Source: Pseudomonas sp. p1(2021b) (GTDB lineage: Bacteria; Pseudomonadota; Gammaproteobacteria; Pseudomonadales; Pseudomonadaceae). Taken from it: 64,000 nt of DNA. The notes under the pieces are model-generated. The model was not told the DNA's origin, made no database searches, and saw nothing but the letters and a program-made list of their open reading frames with translations. Location: NCBI RefSeq assembly GCF_020151015.1, contig NZ_CP083746.1, positions 2,695,001-2,759,000 of the forward strand, read 5' to 3'. How positions within the stretch are numbered: position 1 is the first letter of the stretch; every line of letters starts with the position of its first letter. Both the position numbers and the translations under genes were made by a program. Of the stretch, positions 17,330 to 25,305 are shown one piece after another.

Positions 17330-20300
17330 ATGAAGTCGTCCTCCAAGCCTACCCTCGCCTCGCCACACAACCCGGCGCTGAGCCCGAGCCACCTGGCATT
17401 TCCGGTGGTCGGCATCGGCGCATCCGCCGGCGGGCTGGAAGCCATCTGCACCTTTTTCCGGCAGATGCCTGCCGATTGCGACATGGCCTTCGTGGTGGTC
17501 CTGCACCTGTCGCCCGACCACCAGAGCGTGGCCGACCGGATCATCCAGGAAACCACCGCCATGCCGGTGCAACAAGTCAGCGAACCGGTGCCGATCGAGC
17601 GCAACCACGTCTACGTGATTTCCCCGGCCAACCGCTTGTCCACCAACGACGGCTACCTGCGGGTCAGCCCGGCCAACCGCCGCCGGGGCGACCATGTGGC
17701 CATCGACCTGTTCTTCCGCGACCTGGCCGACGTGCACAAGGACCATGCCTTCTGCGTGGTGCTGTCCGGCACCGGGGCCGATGGCGCCGTGGGCCTTTCG
17801 CGGATCAAGGAGCAAGGCGGCGTGACCCTGGTGCAGTCGCCGGACGATGCGTTGTACGACAGCATGCCACGCGCGGCCCTGGAGACAGGCATGGTCGACA
17901 TGGTGCTGCCGGCCGCCGAAATGCCGCAGAAACTGCTGGAACTCTGGCACAACGCCCGCCAGGTCAAGCTGCCGCAGATCGAGGACGACAGCCTGCCGCC
18001 AGCACTCGGTAGCCGCAGGGGCGACCCGCGCCATGCCGAACCCTTGCTGGAGGAAATCCTCCTGCTGCTGCGCACCAACACCGGCCATGATTTCCAGCAC
18101 TACAAGCGCGCCACCGTGTTGCGCCGCATCGAGCGGCGCCTGCATGTCACCGGCCAGGCAGACCTCGCCGCCTATTACCGCTACCTGGAGCAGCACCGCG
18201 AGGAGTCCGCGGCGCTACTGGCCGACATGCTCATCGGCGTGACCAACTTCTTCCGCGACCGGGAGGCGTTCGAGGCACTGGAACGCCATGTGCTGCCGGA
18301 GCTGGTCAGCGACGGCGAAAGCGGCGACGGGCCGGGCGAGATCCGTATCTGGTCGGCGGGCTGCTCCACCGGCGAAGAGGCCTACAGCCTGGCCATGCTG
18401 GTGTGCGAGCAACTGGCCGTGGAGCGACGCGAGGCCAAGGTGCAGGTATTTGCCACCGACCTGGACGAACGGGCCATCGCCACCGCCCGTACCGGCAGTT
18501 ATACGGAGGCCATCGTCACCGACGTGCCGCCGGCGCGTCTGCGCCAGTTCTTCGTCAAGGAAGACCAGCACTACCGGGTGCGCAAGGAAATCCGCGAGAA
18601 GGTGCTGTTCGCCCGGCACAACCTGCTCTCCGACCCGCCGTTCTCCCAGATCGACCTGATCGTCTGCCGCAACCTGCTGATCTACCTCGATCGCGAGGTG
18701 CAGCAGGACATCCTGCAGATGTTCCATTTCGCCCTGCGCCCGGGCGGCCACCTGTTCCTGGGGTCGTCCGAATCGGCCGACCTCGGCAATGAGCTGTTCG
18801 CCCCGGTCGACAAGCGCAACCGTATCTTCCGTGCCCGCCCGGCGAGCCCTGCCAACCGCATGCCGGGGCGCCAACTGCCGGGCACGGAGCTGCTCGCCAC
18901 CCAGCCCGACAACCGCACCAAGGCCCGCCCCGGGCGCAAGCCCTCCTACGCCGAGGTGCACCACCGCGCCCTGGCCCGGCGTACGCCACCGAGCCTGATC
19001 GTCGATGGCGATGGCAACATCCTGCACATGAGCGAAGGCGTCGGGCGCTTCCTGCACCTGGTGGGCGGCGAGCCGAGCCGCAACCTGATCAACCTGGTGC
19101 TGCCCGCCCTGCGTCTGTCGCTGCGCAGCACCCTGTTCCAGGCACGCCAGGGCGCCCAGGCGGTCACCTCGCGCCCGGTCGACCTCGGCGAAGGCGAGCA
19201 TAAGGTGCAGGTCGAGATCGTGGTCCAGCCGCACAAGGACGAACCCTGTGGCAGCGAATGCCTGCTGGTGGTGTTCGAGGAGCGCATACCTGACCCTTCC
19301 CTGGTGCCTACCGGCGGTATCCGCCAAACCGACAGCATGGTGCTGGCCAACCTCGAACGCGAATTGCAGCGCACCCGCCTGCAACTGCAGGAAACCATCG
19401 AGCAGTCAGAGATCTCCAGCGAAGAACTGACCGCCTCCAACGAGGAAATGCAGGCGATCAACGAGGAGCTGCGCTCGGCCAGCGAAGAGCTGGAAACCAG
19501 CAAGGAAGAGCTGCAGTCGATCAACGAGGAACTGCTCACGGTCAACTACGAGCTCAAGAACAAGGTGGAGGAAACCGACAAGGTCAACGACTACCTGAGC
19601 AACCTGATCGCCTCCACTGCCATCGCCACGGTGTTCGTCGACCGCAACCTGCATATCCGCTGGTTCACCCCACGCGCCACCGACATCTTCAACATGCTGC
19701 CGGTCGATACCGGCCGCTCCCTGCTCGACATCACCCACCGCCTGGACTACCCGGAGCTGGCCGACGATGCCCGCGCGGTGGCCCAGGGCGAGACCACCAT
19801 CGAGCGCGAGGTCGGTGGCGAGAACCAGCGCTGGTACCTGGCCCGCCTGCTGCCATACCGTGCCAGCGAGCAGAAGATCGACGGCACCGTGCTGACTTTC
19901 ATCGACATCAGCAAGGGCCGCGCCGTGGAGGAGCGCCTGCGCCTGGGCGAGGAGCGCATGCGCCTGGTGGCCGAGAGCACCCACGAGTTCGCCATCATCC
20001 TGCTCGACGAACAAGGCCTGGTGACCGACTGGAACACCGGCGCCACACTGATCTTCGGCTACACCAAGGCCGAGGTAATCGGACGCAACTACGAGCTGAT
20101 CTTCACCGAGGAAGACCGCAAGGACGGCGTGCCCGCTCGCGAACTGCGCGGTGCCCGCCTCAACGGCCGGGGCCAGGACGAGCGCTGGCACGTGCGCAAG
20201 GACGGCAGCCGGTTCTATTGCAGCGGCGAGGTGTCGTTGCTCAAGGGCAGCAGCCTGCGCGGCTACGTGAAGATCGCCCGTGACCTGACCGGGCACAAGC

Positions 20301-21472
20301 GCCTGCATGACGAACAGTCCAAGCAACTGGCCGAGTCCCAGAGCAGCAGCCACATGAAGGACGAGTTCTTCGCCATCATGTCCCATGAGCTCAAGCACCC
20401 GCTGAACCTGATCCAGCTCAACGCCGAGATCCTCCGGCGCCTGCCGGTGGTGAAGAACGCCACCGCCGCCAGCAAGGCGGTCGGCACCATCTGCGAGGCC
20501 GTGGCCAGCCAGGCACGGATCATCGACGACTTGCTCGATGTGGCGCGCATCCGTACCGGCAAGCTCAAGCTCAAGACCGAGCCCGTAGACCTGTGCGCGA
20601 TCCTACGCGACATCCACGCCGTGGTGCGCAGCGAGCAGCACCCGTGCGATGTGGTACTGGAGCTGTCTGCTGACAGCCAGCCGCTGTACATCGAGGGCGA
20701 TATCACCCGCCTGGAACAGATCATCTGGAACCTGCTCAACAATGCACTGAAGTTCAGCCCCGCCGGCAGCCAGATTCGCCTGGTGCTGGGCCGCCAGGGC
20801 GAACAGGCCCTGCTGCACGTGATCGACCAGGGCGTGGGCCTGAGCGAGGAAAGTCTGGAAAACATCTTCGACCTGTTCACCCAGGCCGCCCCGCAACTGG
20901 CCAGCCACAGCCGTGAAGGGCTGGGGATCGGGCTGTCGCTGGTGCGCCAACTGGTCCAGGCCCATGGCGGTACTGTCCAGGCCAGCTCGCCTGGGCTCGG
21001 CAAGGGCTGCACCTTCATCGTTCGCCTGCCGCTGTGCGACCCCTGCCAGCAGTTGCAACGCGACGCCGGCGACCAGGGCAGCGAGGGGCGGCTCGACGGC
21101 ATCCGCGTGCTGCTGGTCGATGACGCTCCCGACGTGCTGGAGATCATGCAGCAGTTGCTGGAAATGGAAGGTGCCCTGGTGCACGCTTTCAGCGACCCGC
21201 AAGCAGCCCTGCAGGCCGCCGCGGGCAGCGAGTACGACATCATCCTCTCGGATATCGGCATGCCGGTCATGGACGGCCATGCCTTGATCAAGGCGCTGCG
21301 GGAAAGCCCACACCTGAGCACCATCCCCGCCATCGCCCTGACCGGCTACGGTGCCAGTGCCGACCAGTACAGGTCACGGCAATCGGGCTTCGATCGCCAT
21401 TTGAACAAACCCGTCGCCTACGATGAACTGGTCGAGGCCATCGAGGCATTGAGCGGCTCCCAGCCCTACTGA
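17330..21472 (+). CDS. CheB-CheR-PAS-histidine kinase-receiver hybrid protein
   Basis: 1380 residues. CheB-type methylesterase domain at about 25-205, with all three catalytic areas (GIGASAGG serine, VLHLSPDH histidine, GTGADGA aspartate). CheR methyltransferase at about 235-510 (RIWSAGCSTGEEAYS). A long coiled coil of EEL repeats follows at about 665-755, then two PAS domains to about 990. The HisKA domain has its histidine in MSHELKHP near 1018, then the HATPase (NLLNNALKFSP, GLGIGLSLV). A C-terminal receiver has its Asp near 1307 (LSDIGMP). It should be a cytosolic sensor kinase. No transmembrane segment or nearby chemoreceptor gene is present, so its methylation target is unknown. Confidence 0.93.
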   Translation: MKSSSKPTLASPHNPALSPSHLAFPVVGIGASAGGLEAICTFFRQMPADCDMAFVVVLHLSPDHQSVADRIIQETTAMPVQQVSEPVPIERNHVYVISPANRLSTNDGYLRVSPANRRRGDHVAIDLFFRDLADVHKDHAFCVVLSGTGADGAVGLSRIKEQGGVTLVQSPDDALYDSMPRAALETGMVDMVLPAAEMPQKLLELWHNARQVKLPQIEDDSLPPALGSRRGDPRHAEPLLEEILLLLRTNTGHDFQHYKRATVLRRIERRLHVTGQADLAAYYRYLEQHREESAALLADMLIGVTNFFRDREAFEALERHVLPELVSDGESGDGPGEIRIWSAGCSTGEEAYSLAMLVCEQLAVERREAKVQVFATDLDERAIATARTGSYTEAIVTDVPPARLRQFFVKEDQHYRVRKEIREKVLFARHNLLSDPPFSQIDLIVCRNLLIYLDREVQQDILQMFHFALRPGGHLFLGSSESADLGNELFAPVDKRNRIFRARPASPANRMPGRQLPGTELLATQPDNRTKARPGRKPSYAEVHHRALARRTPPSLIVDGDGNILHMSEGVGRFLHLVGGEPSRNLINLVLPALRLSLRSTLFQARQGAQAVTSRPVDLGEGEHKVQVEIVVQPHKDEPCGSECLLVVFEERIPDPSLVPTGGIRQTDSMVLANLERELQRTRLQLQETIEQSEISSEELTASNEEMQAINEELRSASEELETSKEELQSINEELLTVNYELKNKVEETDKVNDYLSNLIASTAIATVFVDRNLHIRWFTPRATDIFNMLPVDTGRSLLDITHRLDYPELADDARAVAQGETTIEREVGGENQRWYLARLLPYRASEQKIDGTVLTFIDISKGRAVEERLRLGEERMRLVAESTHEFAIILLDEQGLVTDWNTGATLIFGYTKAEVIGRNYELIFTEEDRKDGVPARELRGARLNGRGQDERWHVRKDGSRFYCSGEVSLLKGSSLRGYVKIARDLTGHKRLHDEQSKQLAESQSSSHMKDEFFAIMSHELKHPLNLIQLNAEILRRLPVVKNATAASKAVGTICEAVASQARIIDDLLDVARIRTGKLKLKTEPVDLCAILRDIHAVVRSEQHPCDVVLELSADSQPLYIEGDITRLEQIIWNLLNNALKFSPAGSQIRLVLGRQGEQALLHVIDQGVGLSEESLENIFDLFTQAAPQLASHSREGLGIGLSLVRQLVQAHGGTVQASSPGLGKGCTFIVRLPLCDPCQQLQRDAGDQGSEGRLDGIRVLLVDDAPDVLEIMQQLLEMEGALVHAFSDPQAALQAAAGSEYDIILSDIGMPVMDGHALIKALRESPHLSTIPAIALTGYGASADQYRSRQSGFDRHLNKPVAYDELVEAIEALSGSQPY

Positions 21473-21565
21473 CCGCTCATCCGGGTCTTGGCGCATCCGA
21501 CTCAACCTCCAGGCGCTTTTCCGGGCCAAATCCAGCAGGACCACTGGATTTTGCCTGGAGCCTGC

Positions 21566-21964
21566 ATGAAGTCCGTCAAGCACCGCGCCACCGTGATCTG
21601 TCGCCACGGCAGGAAGACCCGCAAATGGCTGTGGGTGAGAAAACCCAAGGCACCATGGACCCTGCCGGGCGGCAAGATCGAGCCCGGCGAGACGCCAGCC
21701 CAGGCTGCCGAGCGTGAGTTGCTCGAGGAAACCGGGCTCAAGGCCCAGGACCTGACCTTCCTGATGCGCTACGAATCGCCCCAGCGCGTGCATTACGTGT
21801 TCGAGGCCCTATTCACCGATGAGCCCCAGCCCGCCGCCAGTCACGAGATCGCCGACTGCTGTTTCGAACACCTCGACCGGGTGCCGACGATCAAGAATGA
21901 GATCAAGTTGCTGATCCAGTCGTTGCTCGCCTGCGACCAGACCCTGGCCGCGTCGGTGCGGTGA
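21566..21964 (+). CDS. Nudix hydrolase
   Basis: 132 residues from ATG 21566; the longer frame from 21488 adds an unlikely leader. The Nudix box is complete: GGKIEPGETPAQAAERELLE followed by ETGL (about residues 34-57), with the metal-binding REx2EE arrangement. Small single-domain Nudix enzymes cleave nucleoside diphosphate derivatives; substrate cannot be assigned. It follows the hybrid kinase gene by 93 bp and reads the same way. Confidence 0.88.
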   Translation: MKSVKHRATVICRHGRKTRKWLWVRKPKAPWTLPGGKIEPGETPAQAAERELLEETGLKAQDLTFLMRYESPQRVHYVFEALFTDEPQPAASHEIADCCFEHLDRVPTIKNEIKLLIQSLLACDQTLAASVR

Positions 21965-22051
21965 CTTTTTGGGAGGTGCTATGGTGCTAGACAAGCTCAA
22001 AGTGCCTTCGGTTGGTTTAATACTCTTCAACCGTGCACGCTCCGCTTGCTT

Positions 22052-22125
22052 GGTGGGAGATCACCCAGCCCTTTGGGCTGCGCTGTCGCGCAGAGAACAA
22101 GCGGCCGATGCTGCCCCTGTGGGAG
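22052..22125 (+). repeat. Dispersed 74-bp repeat, copy 2 (split from its REP by an IS)
   Basis: The same sequence as 1641-1714 (GCCC-TTT-GGGC hairpin, GCGCTGTCGCGCAGAGAACA, ending CCTGTGGGAG). In copy 1 the repeat continues directly into CGGGCTTGTCCCGCG; here that continuation is displaced to 23298, on the other side of the IS110 element. Confidence 0.85.
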
Positions 22126-22128
22126 ATT

Positions 22129-23091
22129 CTATGGTTGTGGGCAAGCATTTTTAGCTGTTCTGGTGACGTATTCGCCCTGACTCTTCAATAGGGCGAATGC
22201 GACTCTGGCGAGCTTCCTGGCCAAGATCACCAGGGCCTCGGTAGTAGCCTTACCTTTGCTCCTGTGGTGTGCATACACCTCTTTCCAGGCCACTGATCGA
22301 CTAGCCGACATTGCCGCATTGTGCAGAAGGCGTCGTATCTCAGAGCAGCCCCGCTTGGTGAGCCGCCGACGGCCGGTTTTTTGCCCGGAGTCAGAGATTT
22401 GCAAGTCCATGCCCAAGAAAGCGATGAATGAATCACCATTCTTGAAGTCCCCCCGGATAAACGCTGTCACCAACCCCACAGCGGTCAAAAATCCGATGCC
22501 TTCTATCTTTTGGCAGCGGGCGACCTGCTCGCTTAATCCGGCTTCGCGCACCAACTCCTTGAGCTTTTTCTGAAGCAGTACATCGAGTTTCTCCATGTTC
22601 TTGGCAAAGGATTTGAACACGGTCTCAAGGCTTCTTTCATTGGACCAGCTTTGCATCAAGGCGGTGCGTGCCGAGACCAGCGAGGCGCGGCGACGCAGAA
22701 GGCTCTGGAGCTTGCCGTAGACGGCTGGAGGTGGGCTCCAGGGACGTAGTCCACTGCCTTCGCGGGAAAGATAGCGAGAGAGTAGATAAGCGTCAGAGGC
22801 GTCCGTCTTCACCCGACCACCGACGCTCTTTCGATAGTTACTGAGCTGGAAGCCATCGACCACGTAGACTGCAAAGCCTTTTTCATAAGCCATCTCCACC
22901 AGGTCGAGATGGTAGGTATTCGTTGCTTCGACGCAGATAGCGGTATTGGCGGGTTGTTGTCCCAGCCATTTTTTGATTTCGGGTTTGGTATTTTTCAGCG
23001 AGGACTGTTCATCACGGTCTTCGAAATGGACAACCAATTCGACTTTGGCCACATCCACACCAATGATGAATTGGCTTACCTGCATTGCCAT
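22129..23091 (-). CDS. IS110-family transposase/recombinase (element A)
   Basis: 320 residues from ATG 23091, with GGGAG about ten bases upstream; a GTG at 23106 is an alternative. The N-terminal DEDD-type RuvC-like domain shows GVDVAK (first Asp), CVEATN (Glu) and KTDASDA (the last two Asp). The C-terminal Transposase_20 domain carries IEGIGFLTAVGLV and the catalytic serine region near RRLLHNAAMSAS. This is the IS110 group, which recombines using an RNA guide. It is only about 30% alike to element B by eye. No frameshift is seen, so it may be active. Confidence 0.92.
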   Translation of the reverse strand: MAMQVSQFIIGVDVAKVELVVHFEDRDEQSSLKNTKPEIKKWLGQQPANTAICVEATNTYHLDLVEMAYEKGFAVYVVDGFQLSNYRKSVGGRVKTDASDAYLLSRYLSREGSGLRPWSPPPAVYGKLQSLLRRRASLVSARTALMQSWSNERSLETVFKSFAKNMEKLDVLLQKKLKELVREAGLSEQVARCQKIEGIGFLTAVGLVTAFIRGDFKNGDSFIAFLGMDLQISDSGQKTGRRRLTKRGCSEIRRLLHNAAMSASRSVAWKEVYAHHRSKGKATTEALVILARKLARVAFALLKSQGEYVTRTAKNACPQP

Positions 23092-23124
23092 TGGCCACAC
23101 TCCCACGTATGGTTTTTCTGCTTG

Positions 23125-23280
23125 GAGGGGTTTTCACCAAGAGGCGCTGGCTTGCTTCTATCGTCGCTTGCAAACGATGCATTCTTTATCGGCGCTTTGG
23201 TGAAGGGGTGGGGCGATGTCTCCCACGGTCTGTACTGCGGCTAACAGTCAGAATCGGCTTTTTCGTCCCACCACCCCTTC
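23125..23280 (-). ncRNA. Candidate bridge RNA of IS110 element A
   Basis: In transposase orientation there are two stem-loops. First, GGGGTGG (23271-23277) pairs with CCACCCC (23205-23211); its loop holds GTGGGAG (23220-23226 on +), the exact complement of the host target flank CTCCCAC next to the CT core. Second, TTCACCAA (23197-23204) pairs with TTGGTGAA (23133-23140) plus GCGC/GCGC; its loop holds GCAAG (23151-23155), which can pair with the element's own left end CTTGT using one wobble, and AGAAT (23181-23185), equal to its right end AGAAT before CT. This matches target-binding and donor-binding loops of IS621-type bridge RNAs. The left target guide is weak. Confidence 0.65.
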
Positions 23281-23296
23281 AAGTATCACCATACAA

Positions 23297-23380
23297 GCGG
23301 GCTTGTCCCGCGATTGGGCCGGGCCCGATATCACCGTCGCCTGGCAAGGGCTTCGCCCTTGATCGCGGGACAAGCCCGCT
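23297..23380. repeat. REP pair separated from its flanks by two IS110 elements
   Basis: GCGGGCTTGTCCCGCG at the left, CGCGGGACAAGCCCGCT at the right, and the spacer GATATCACCGTCGCCTGGCA with AAGGGCTTCGCCCTT, nearly identical to the intact pair at 1707-1805. The outer bases of both units (GGAG and CTCC) have been moved away by the two IS elements. Confidence 0.9.
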
Positions 23381-23409
23381 TGTGTCTTCGCAAGAGGTAA
23401 GGTGTTAGG

Positions 23410-23565
23410 TGAGAGGGGTGGACGGCAAGCTGCTAGCTCGCGGTGCCATGAGCACGGGTAGGAGCCGAGCTGCCGTCCACTCTTCTCGCTCTGGCTCAAG
23501 CTCGAACAGTTGACTGAGTCCGACCTCGAACAACAAGCGTGAGCCAGGCCAGAGCGACCTCTCAT
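23410..23565 (+). ncRNA. Candidate bridge RNA of IS110 element B
   Basis: Two hairpins precede the transposase. Hairpin 1 has stem GTGGACGGCA (23418-23427) with TGCCGTCCAC (23471-23480). Its internal loop holds GCTCGC (23436-23441), equal to host left flank GCCCGC apart from one wobble-compatible base, and GTAGGAG (23458-23464), the exact complement of host right flank CTCCTAC. Hairpin 2 has stem CGCTCTGGCTCA (23487-23498) with TGAGCCAG...AGAGCG (23540-23556). Its loop holds ACAGTTGACT (23506-23515), 9/10 equal to the element's right end ACAGTTGGCT, and ACAAG (23533-23537), the complement of its left end CTTGT. This is the expected order of target and donor guides. Confidence 0.75.
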
Positions 23566-23588
23566 CTTCAAGACTAGAGGCTTTACTC

Positions 23589-24518
23589 ATGTCTGCCTAT
23601 GCCGGAATCGATGTTTCCAAAAATACCTTGCAAGTGGCCCTGTATCCCGAGGCCTCCGAGCTTTGCGTGACCAATGATGCTGCAGGGCTCGAAGTTATCG
23701 CCCAACATTTCAAAGCCCATGCGGTCGAGCGTGTGCTGGTCGAAGCTACCGGCGGTTACGAAAAGCTGTCGATCCGGTTGCTGGCCAAGGCCGGTTTGAA
23801 AGTGCAGCGAATCAATCCTGCCCGGGCACGTCAATTCGCCCTAGCCATGGGCAAGCGAGCCAAGACTGACCCTATCGATGCACGGATGCTAGCCTTATTT
23901 GCCTCCGCCTTGGAGGACAAGCATTTCGTTGTACCTGACGAGGCTCGCGAGCACCTGACCGAACTGGTCAATCAGCGCGATAGCCTGGTCCAGCAACGCG
24001 ATGACAATCGTCGCCGCATCAAGCAGGCCTCGCTGCCTGTTGTGCTGGAGCACTATAAAACGCTCGAATCGACATTACGCGTCTTGATCAAGGCATGCGA
24101 TGAACAGATCGCTGAGCAGAGTCGCCGTGTCGATGCAGACCTATTCGAACGCTTGAGCGAGATCAAGGGTGTGGGCAACGTCACCATTGCCAGTCTGTTC
24201 TGCTATCTGCCGGAACTGGGTGATCTGAACCGTGCGCAAGTAGCTGCCCTGGCGGGTGTGGCGCCCTACAACAACGACAGTGGGACCAAAAACGGAAAGC
24301 GCCATGTCTACGGCGGCCGGGCGAAACTGCGTCGTGCGGCCTACATGTGCACCTTGGTGATGGCACGCGTGAATCCAGATTTTAAAGCGCGATGGGCCCG
24401 GCTGCGCGCGAGCGGTAAGCCAGCAAAAGTAGCGCTGGTGGCATGCATGCGCGTGCTGCTGGTGAGGCTCAATGCCATGGTGCGTGATGGAACGCCATGG
24501 CGTGATCAGCCTGTCTGA
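23589..24518 (+). CDS. IS110-family transposase/recombinase (element B)
   Basis: 309 residues, intact. The DEDD domain shows YAGIDVSK (Asp), LVEATGGYE (Glu) and KTDPIDARML (two Asp). The C-terminal Transposase_20 domain has IKGVGNVTIASL, LAGVAPYNNDSG and the GRAKLRRAAYMCTL stretch with neighbouring residues expected at the serine site. A GAGG motif precedes the ATG. The structured leader upstream looks like a guide RNA. Codon use is less GC-biased than that of neighbouring housekeeping genes. Confidence 0.93.
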   Translation: MSAYAGIDVSKNTLQVALYPEASELCVTNDAAGLEVIAQHFKAHAVERVLVEATGGYEKLSIRLLAKAGLKVQRINPARARQFALAMGKRAKTDPIDARMLALFASALEDKHFVVPDEAREHLTELVNQRDSLVQQRDDNRRRIKQASLPVVLEHYKTLESTLRVLIKACDEQIAEQSRRVDADLFERLSEIKGVGNVTIASLFCYLPELGDLNRAQVAALAGVAPYNNDSGTKNGKRHVYGGRAKLRRAAYMCTLVMARVNPDFKARWARLRASGKPAKVALVACMRVLLVRLNAMVRDGTPWRDQPV

Positions 24519-24529
24519 AGGCACATCGG

Positions 24530-24553
24530 GTAGGCAGACTGGTGTCTGCCTAC
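24530..24553 (+). terminator. Hairpin at the end of IS110 element B
   Basis: GTAGGCAGAC (24530-24539), loop TGGT, GTCTGCCTAC (24544-24553): a perfect 10-bp stem (11 with the flanking G/C) 11 bp after the transposase stop. No T-run follows, so it may protect the mRNA or serve the element's right end rather than terminate. Confidence 0.55.
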
Positions 24554-24596
24554 CGCTGATACGTGCATTGGTCGGGTGGAAGTGAAAGACAGTTGG

Positions 24597-24673
24597 CTCC
24601 TACAGAAGAAGGCGGCGCTAGCTGCTTGTTCTCTGCGCGACAGCGCAGCCCTTCGGGCTGGGTAATCTCCCAC
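24597..24673 (-). repeat. Dispersed 74-bp repeat, copy 3 (inverted)
   Basis: The reverse complement reads GTGGGAGATTACCCAGCCC..GGGCTGCGCTGTCGCGCAGAGAACAAGC and ends TGTAGGAG, matching copies 1 and 2. Before the IS insertions it formed the inverted right flank of the REP pair now at 23297-23380. Confidence 0.82.
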
Positions 24674-24691
24674 CGAAGACTTGCGAAATCC

Positions 24692-24784
24692 CTGTGGCAG
24701 GCTTGACCCGCGATTGGCCGGCCCTGGTAGCGCGGTGCCATGCAAGGGCTTGGCTCTTGATCGCGGGGCAAGACCACACCTACA
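24692..24784. repeat. Degenerate REP pair
   Basis: TGTGGCAGGCTTGACCCGCGATTGG at the left and TTGATCGCGGGGCAAGACCACACC at the right, with CAAGGGCTTGGCTCTTG between. Several mismatches to consensus in both arms. Confidence 0.7.
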
Positions 24785-24793
24785 GCTTGGTGA

Positions 24794-25216
24794 TCAGGGC
24801 ACCAGGGTCCAACGGCCGCTGTTCTGGCGCTGGGCTGGCTCCACCGGGCCATCGTGCTGGGTGTAGAGGAACATCCCCGACTGGTCCGTGAGGCACTTGA
24901 GCGTCAGGGTATAGGTGGCATTACCGTCTGGATACCGTTCGGTCATGTTGATCTCACCCAAACCACGCTGGATGTTCCTGTATTCGTACTTGCCTTCCAT
25001 TTTGATATCGGTACCCAACACCTCCAGCGTATAGCGTTCACGCCCGAAATCGACCTTCACCATACGACCGGCATTGGGATTGCTGGGCTGATACAGCGGG
25101 TCGCTCAGGTTGATCATCTGTCGCTGGTTCAGGTCCAAAGGCACGTCACAGCTGGAAGCCATTGCTACGGCCGGAGCGACCAGGGCAAACAACACACACA
25201 GACTTTTGCGATACAT
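24794..25216 (-). CDS. Exported hypothetical protein
   Basis: 140 residues from ATG 25216, which follows AAGGAGATG. A signal peptide covers residues 1-20 (CVLFALVAPAVAMA). The mature protein has two cysteines (SSCDVPL near 23 and LKCLTDQ near 113), probably a disulfide. It looks like a beta-rich periplasmic domain (RYTLEVLGTDIKMEGKYEYR). No family recognised. Single gene beside the IS/REP region. Confidence 0.72.
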   Translation of the reverse strand: MYRKSLCVLFALVAPAVAMASSCDVPLDLNQRQMINLSDPLYQPSNPNAGRMVKVDFGRERYTLEVLGTDIKMEGKYEYRNIQRGLGEINMTERYPDGNATYTLTLKCLTDQSGMFLYTQHDGPVEPAQRQNSGRWTLVP

Positions 25217-25305
25217 AGGGACATCTCCTTGAAATGTCCTCCCCATGTTATGGATCCGTATCGCATGGTCTGTAGGAAAAGCTGCAAGTCTCGCCGCCCC
25301 TTACC

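Larger units (their letters stand above)
22126..23297 (-). mobile_element. IS110-family element A, inserted in a REP
   Basis: About 1172 bp. Ends are inferred from the interrupted host sequence: ...TGTGGGAG at the left (22118-22125) and AGCGGGCTTGTCCCGCG at the right (from 23296) rejoin to the REP consensus with one shared dinucleotide (AG on +, CT in transposase orientation). There is no long target duplication or terminal inverted repeat, as is normal for IS110. The transposase reads leftward. About 200 bp of structured non-coding sequence lies at its 5' end. Confidence 0.82.
23379..24596 (+). mobile_element. IS110-family element B, inserted in the other arm of the same REP pair
   Basis: About 1218 bp. 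The host sequence rejoins as ...CAAGCCCGCT (ending 23380) with CTCCTACAG (from 24597), sharing CT. The element lies in opposite orientation to element A, but in the same orientation relative to its own REP arm. The right end carries an 11-bp perfect hairpin (GTAGGCAGAC/GTCTGCCTAC, 24530-24553). P. putida elements such as ISPpu9 and ISPpu10 are known IS110 members that use REP sequences; assignment to one of these would need a database search. Confidence 0.82.

Noticed and set aside
18215..19384. 389-residue minus-strand open frame inside the hybrid kinase gene
   Set aside because: Antisense of CheR and linker coding sequence; H/Q/A-rich with no known motif.
22126..24596. The two IS110 elements as ends of one composite transposon
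   Set aside because: They differ strongly in protein and end sequence, sit in opposite orientation, and enclose only a REP core of about 80 bp.
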